Assembly: GCA_020002185.1 (NCBI GenBank)
Contig: CM034543.1
Location: forward strand, 54,481,535-54,545,534
Direction: 5' to 3'
DNA: 64,000 bases
Source: Paraescarpia echinospica
Taxonomy: Eukaryota; Annelida; Polychaeta; Sabellida; Siboglinidae
Below are positions 62,330-64,000 of this stretch, piece after piece. The notes under the pieces are model-generated. The model made no database searches. It had not been told where the DNA came from and saw only the letters and a program-made list of their open reading frames with translations. The position numbers were made by a program, and so were the translations under genes. The number at the start of each line of letters is the position of its first letter. The first letter of the stretch is position 1.

Positions 62330-63978
62330 CAGACGCTGAGAGAAGATACGCAAACATAGAGAGAGAACTACTCGCTGTTGTGTTTGGAGCCGAAATATTC
62401 CGAACATACGTCTACGGCAAGTACTTTGTGATCGAAAGCGACCACAAACCCTTGGAAATGATCCAGCTAAAGAACCTGACAGCAGCTCCTCCTAGACTGC
62501 AAAGAATGCTTTTGAGAATCCAACACTACAACGTCACAATCAAGTACAGGCCGGGAAAGGAGTTGTTCCTGGCAGACGGTTTATCGAGACTACCAAACCC
62601 TCAAAGCAGAGACGAAATCGACCTCGATGTCATGGTCAGCATGGTACAGTTCTCGAACAACAAGATCCACGAACTACGGAGCGAAACATCAAAAGACACG
62701 GTACTCCGCGATCTGCTGAACGTCATCGTCAAAGGGTGGCCACAGAAACGCGACGAAATCCCGAGAAACTTGCGGCCATACTGGTGTTATCGCGACGAGC
62801 TGTCCGTAGAGGACGGGATAATCCTGAAAGGTGATCGCGCACTGATACCCGACAGTATGAGGGCCGATGTGATGCAGAGATTACACGCGGGACACCAGGG
62901 CGTAGAGAAATGCAAACTGAGAGCCAAAAGCAGTGTCTTCTGGGATGGTATAAACAAGGACATCGAGGAGGTCATCAAGAGATGCGACGTGTGCCAGACA
63001 CATCAACGGACAAACCCCAGAGAAACACTGCTACCACACGTACTGCCGACACGACCGTGGCAGATTCTAGGGACCGATCTGTTTCACTACAACAACTCCG
63101 AGTACTTGAACATCGTCGACTACTACTCAAAGTTTCCGTTTATACGCAAGATGCCGACACCGTGTACCAGCCACGCAGTAGTGACGGCCACGGCGAACAT
63201 CCTCTCGGAACACGGCGCCCCGGAGAAGGTCATGAGCGACAACGGGCCGCACTACGACTGCATCAACTACCGGAAGTTTGCAGAGGAATGGGGATTTGAG
63301 CATGTAACGAGCTCTCCTCACTTCCCGCAGTCGAACGGTTTCGTCGAGCATAATATTCAGTCAGTGAAAAGCACTCTTCTCAAGGCCAGAGAGAGCGGAG
63401 TCAATCCGCACAAGGCGATGCTTTGCCTGAGAACGACGCCAATAGACCATCACTTGCCATCACCGGGCGAGCTGCTCTACACGCGCAAGATGAAAGGCGA
63501 CCTCCCGATTCAGCTGAGAAACGTCCTGACGCACCGAGACGAGATACACACACGACTACAGGAGCGTCAGGACACGCAGAAATCGTATCACGACACGCAT
63601 GCACACGACTTGCCTCCACTCACGACAGGACAGCAAGTGCGCATGCAAGACCACGTGTCAGGCCGGTGGCAGCCAGCCACTGTGACGGCAACCTGCGACG
63701 AACCGCGCTCCTACCTCATCGAGGCGCAGAACGGTCGCATCCTGCGGCGCAACCGACGTCAACTACAAACGACAGGGTCACCGCGACGAGTACACTTCGC
63801 TGACGAGACTCCGACAGCTGAAGGCGGTGACGTCACATCACAAGTTCAGCCGGCGCAGCAGCAGGCGACATCACGTCAGCAACACGAACGCGCACGAAGA
63901 ACAGACGACGCGACGCAGCTGTCCTATCGAACGAGGTCGGGACGAGCAATCACACAACCCGACAGGCTCGACTTATAG
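62272..63978 (+). CDS. Gypsy pol, RNase H and integrase part
   Basis: 568 codons. RNase H runs from the start (LLQEGRPIAYASKSLTDAE, then YANIERELLAVVFGAEIF and IESDHKPLEMI) to LADGLSRLPNP. Integrase: HHCC finger HAGHQGVEKC ... CDVCQ (about 62890-63000); core D (GTDLF, about 63075), D (SDNGPHY, about 63238) and E (GFVEHNIQS, about 63345), all present; a C-terminal basic domain (GQQVRMQDHVSGRWQPATV) and a Gln/Arg-rich tail to the stop at 63976-63978. The true start lies upstream in this frame, before the 2-bp insertion. Integrase joins the cDNA to host chromatin. Confidence 0.88.
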   Translation: MGAVLLQEGRPIAYASKSLTDAERRYANIERELLAVVFGAEIFRTYVYGKYFVIESDHKPLEMIQLKNLTAAPPRLQRMLLRIQHYNVTIKYRPGKELFLADGLSRLPNPQSRDEIDLDVMVSMVQFSNNKIHELRSETSKDTVLRDLLNVIVKGWPQKRDEIPRNLRPYWCYRDELSVEDGIILKGDRALIPDSMRADVMQRLHAGHQGVEKCKLRAKSSVFWDGINKDIEEVIKRCDVCQTHQRTNPRETLLPHVLPTRPWQILGTDLFHYNNSEYLNIVDYYSKFPFIRKMPTPCTSHAVVTATANILSEHGAPEKVMSDNGPHYDCINYRKFAEEWGFEHVTSSPHFPQSNGFVEHNIQSVKSTLLKARESGVNPHKAMLCLRTTPIDHHLPSPGELLYTRKMKGDLPIQLRNVLTHRDEIHTRLQERQDTQKSYHDTHAHDLPPLTTGQQVRMQDHVSGRWQPATVTATCDEPRSYLIEAQNGRILRRNRRQLQTTGSPRRVHFADETPTAEGGDVTSQVQPAQQQATSRQQHERARRTDDATQLSYRTRSGRAITQPDRLDL

Positions 63979-64000
63979 CCTAACACTGAATAATTAATTT

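Larger units (their letters stand above)
56736..64000 (+). mobile_element. Gypsy-type LTR retrotransposon, 3' end beyond the window
   Basis: Candidate 5' LTR, leader, gag (interrupted by a LINE with duplicated flank), protease, RT, RNase H and integrase in the Gypsy/Metaviridae order. The GC-richer codon use differs from the surrounding AT-rich LINE debris. RT and integrase catalytic residues are intact; breaks are the gag interruption, a frame change at the zinc knuckle and a 2-bp insertion before RNase H. The IADDV active site and layout suggest a Mag/CsRn1-like lineage (inference). The 3' LTR is not in the window. Confidence 0.88.

Overview
This is a TE-saturated stretch of an animal genome. 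The mix points to a marine invertebrate, most likely a lophotrochozoan such as a mollusc or brachiopod: an invertebrate-type Toll-like receptor, Gypsy, Penelope, RTE and CR1-like retroelements, THAP/YqaJ proteins, abundant microsatellites and one 1000-N scaffold gap. This is inference; no species marker is present. The only intact host-type gene I can support is a single-exon Toll-like receptor (20379-22712, minus).

Layout. 1-224: LINE ORF1 remnant. About 985-10157: copy A of a long non-coding repeat (called Z here), carrying a 0.45-kb MITE-like insert (1879-2332) and a complete 6,946-bp DNA transposon (3169-10114) with long inverted repeats, a 3-bp TGG target duplication and two divergent, decayed genes (a nuclease-like protein and a probable DDE-type transposase). 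10.16-11.7 kb: fragment of a fold-back family (F) and copy 1 of repeat E. 12.05-18.97 kb: Z copy B with a 107-bp tandem array; its terminal hairpin is split by a LINE (14825-18746), itself split by a solo LTR (15546-17144). 20.4-22.7 kb: the TLR. 23.4-25.7 kb: a THAP-domain exon broken by a LINE, facing a YqaJ-nuclease exon. 26.4-27.5 kb: repeat E copy 2 with a 193-bp MITE. 27.9-36.45 kb: Z copy C, interrupted by two LINEs, an LTR-like insert and a 2.7-kb TIR element. 36.8-46.4 kb: a Penelope-like element on the minus strand whose reading frames give a helical N-terminal region, a NADAR domain, a proline-rich stretch, an SGNH hydrolase, reverse transcriptase and a GIY-YIG nuclease; it is split by a second solo LTR (39610-41296) and flanked by GTA microsatellites, one holding the gap. 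46.66-48.38 kb: a roughly 1.6-kb inverted repeat with tRNA-like sequence in each arm. 48.5-54.3 kb: five decayed LINE fragments. 56.7-64.0 kb: a Gypsy element, nearly intact in pol, whose gag is interrupted by a 2.1-kb LINE flanked by exact-length 288-bp direct repeats.

No host pathway can be read from the window. What it shows is a layered insertion history: related copies of Z and E serve as empty sites for one another, so many element ends and target duplications can be placed to the base. Every transposon gene except parts of the Gypsy pol carries frameshifts, stops or lost catalytic residues.
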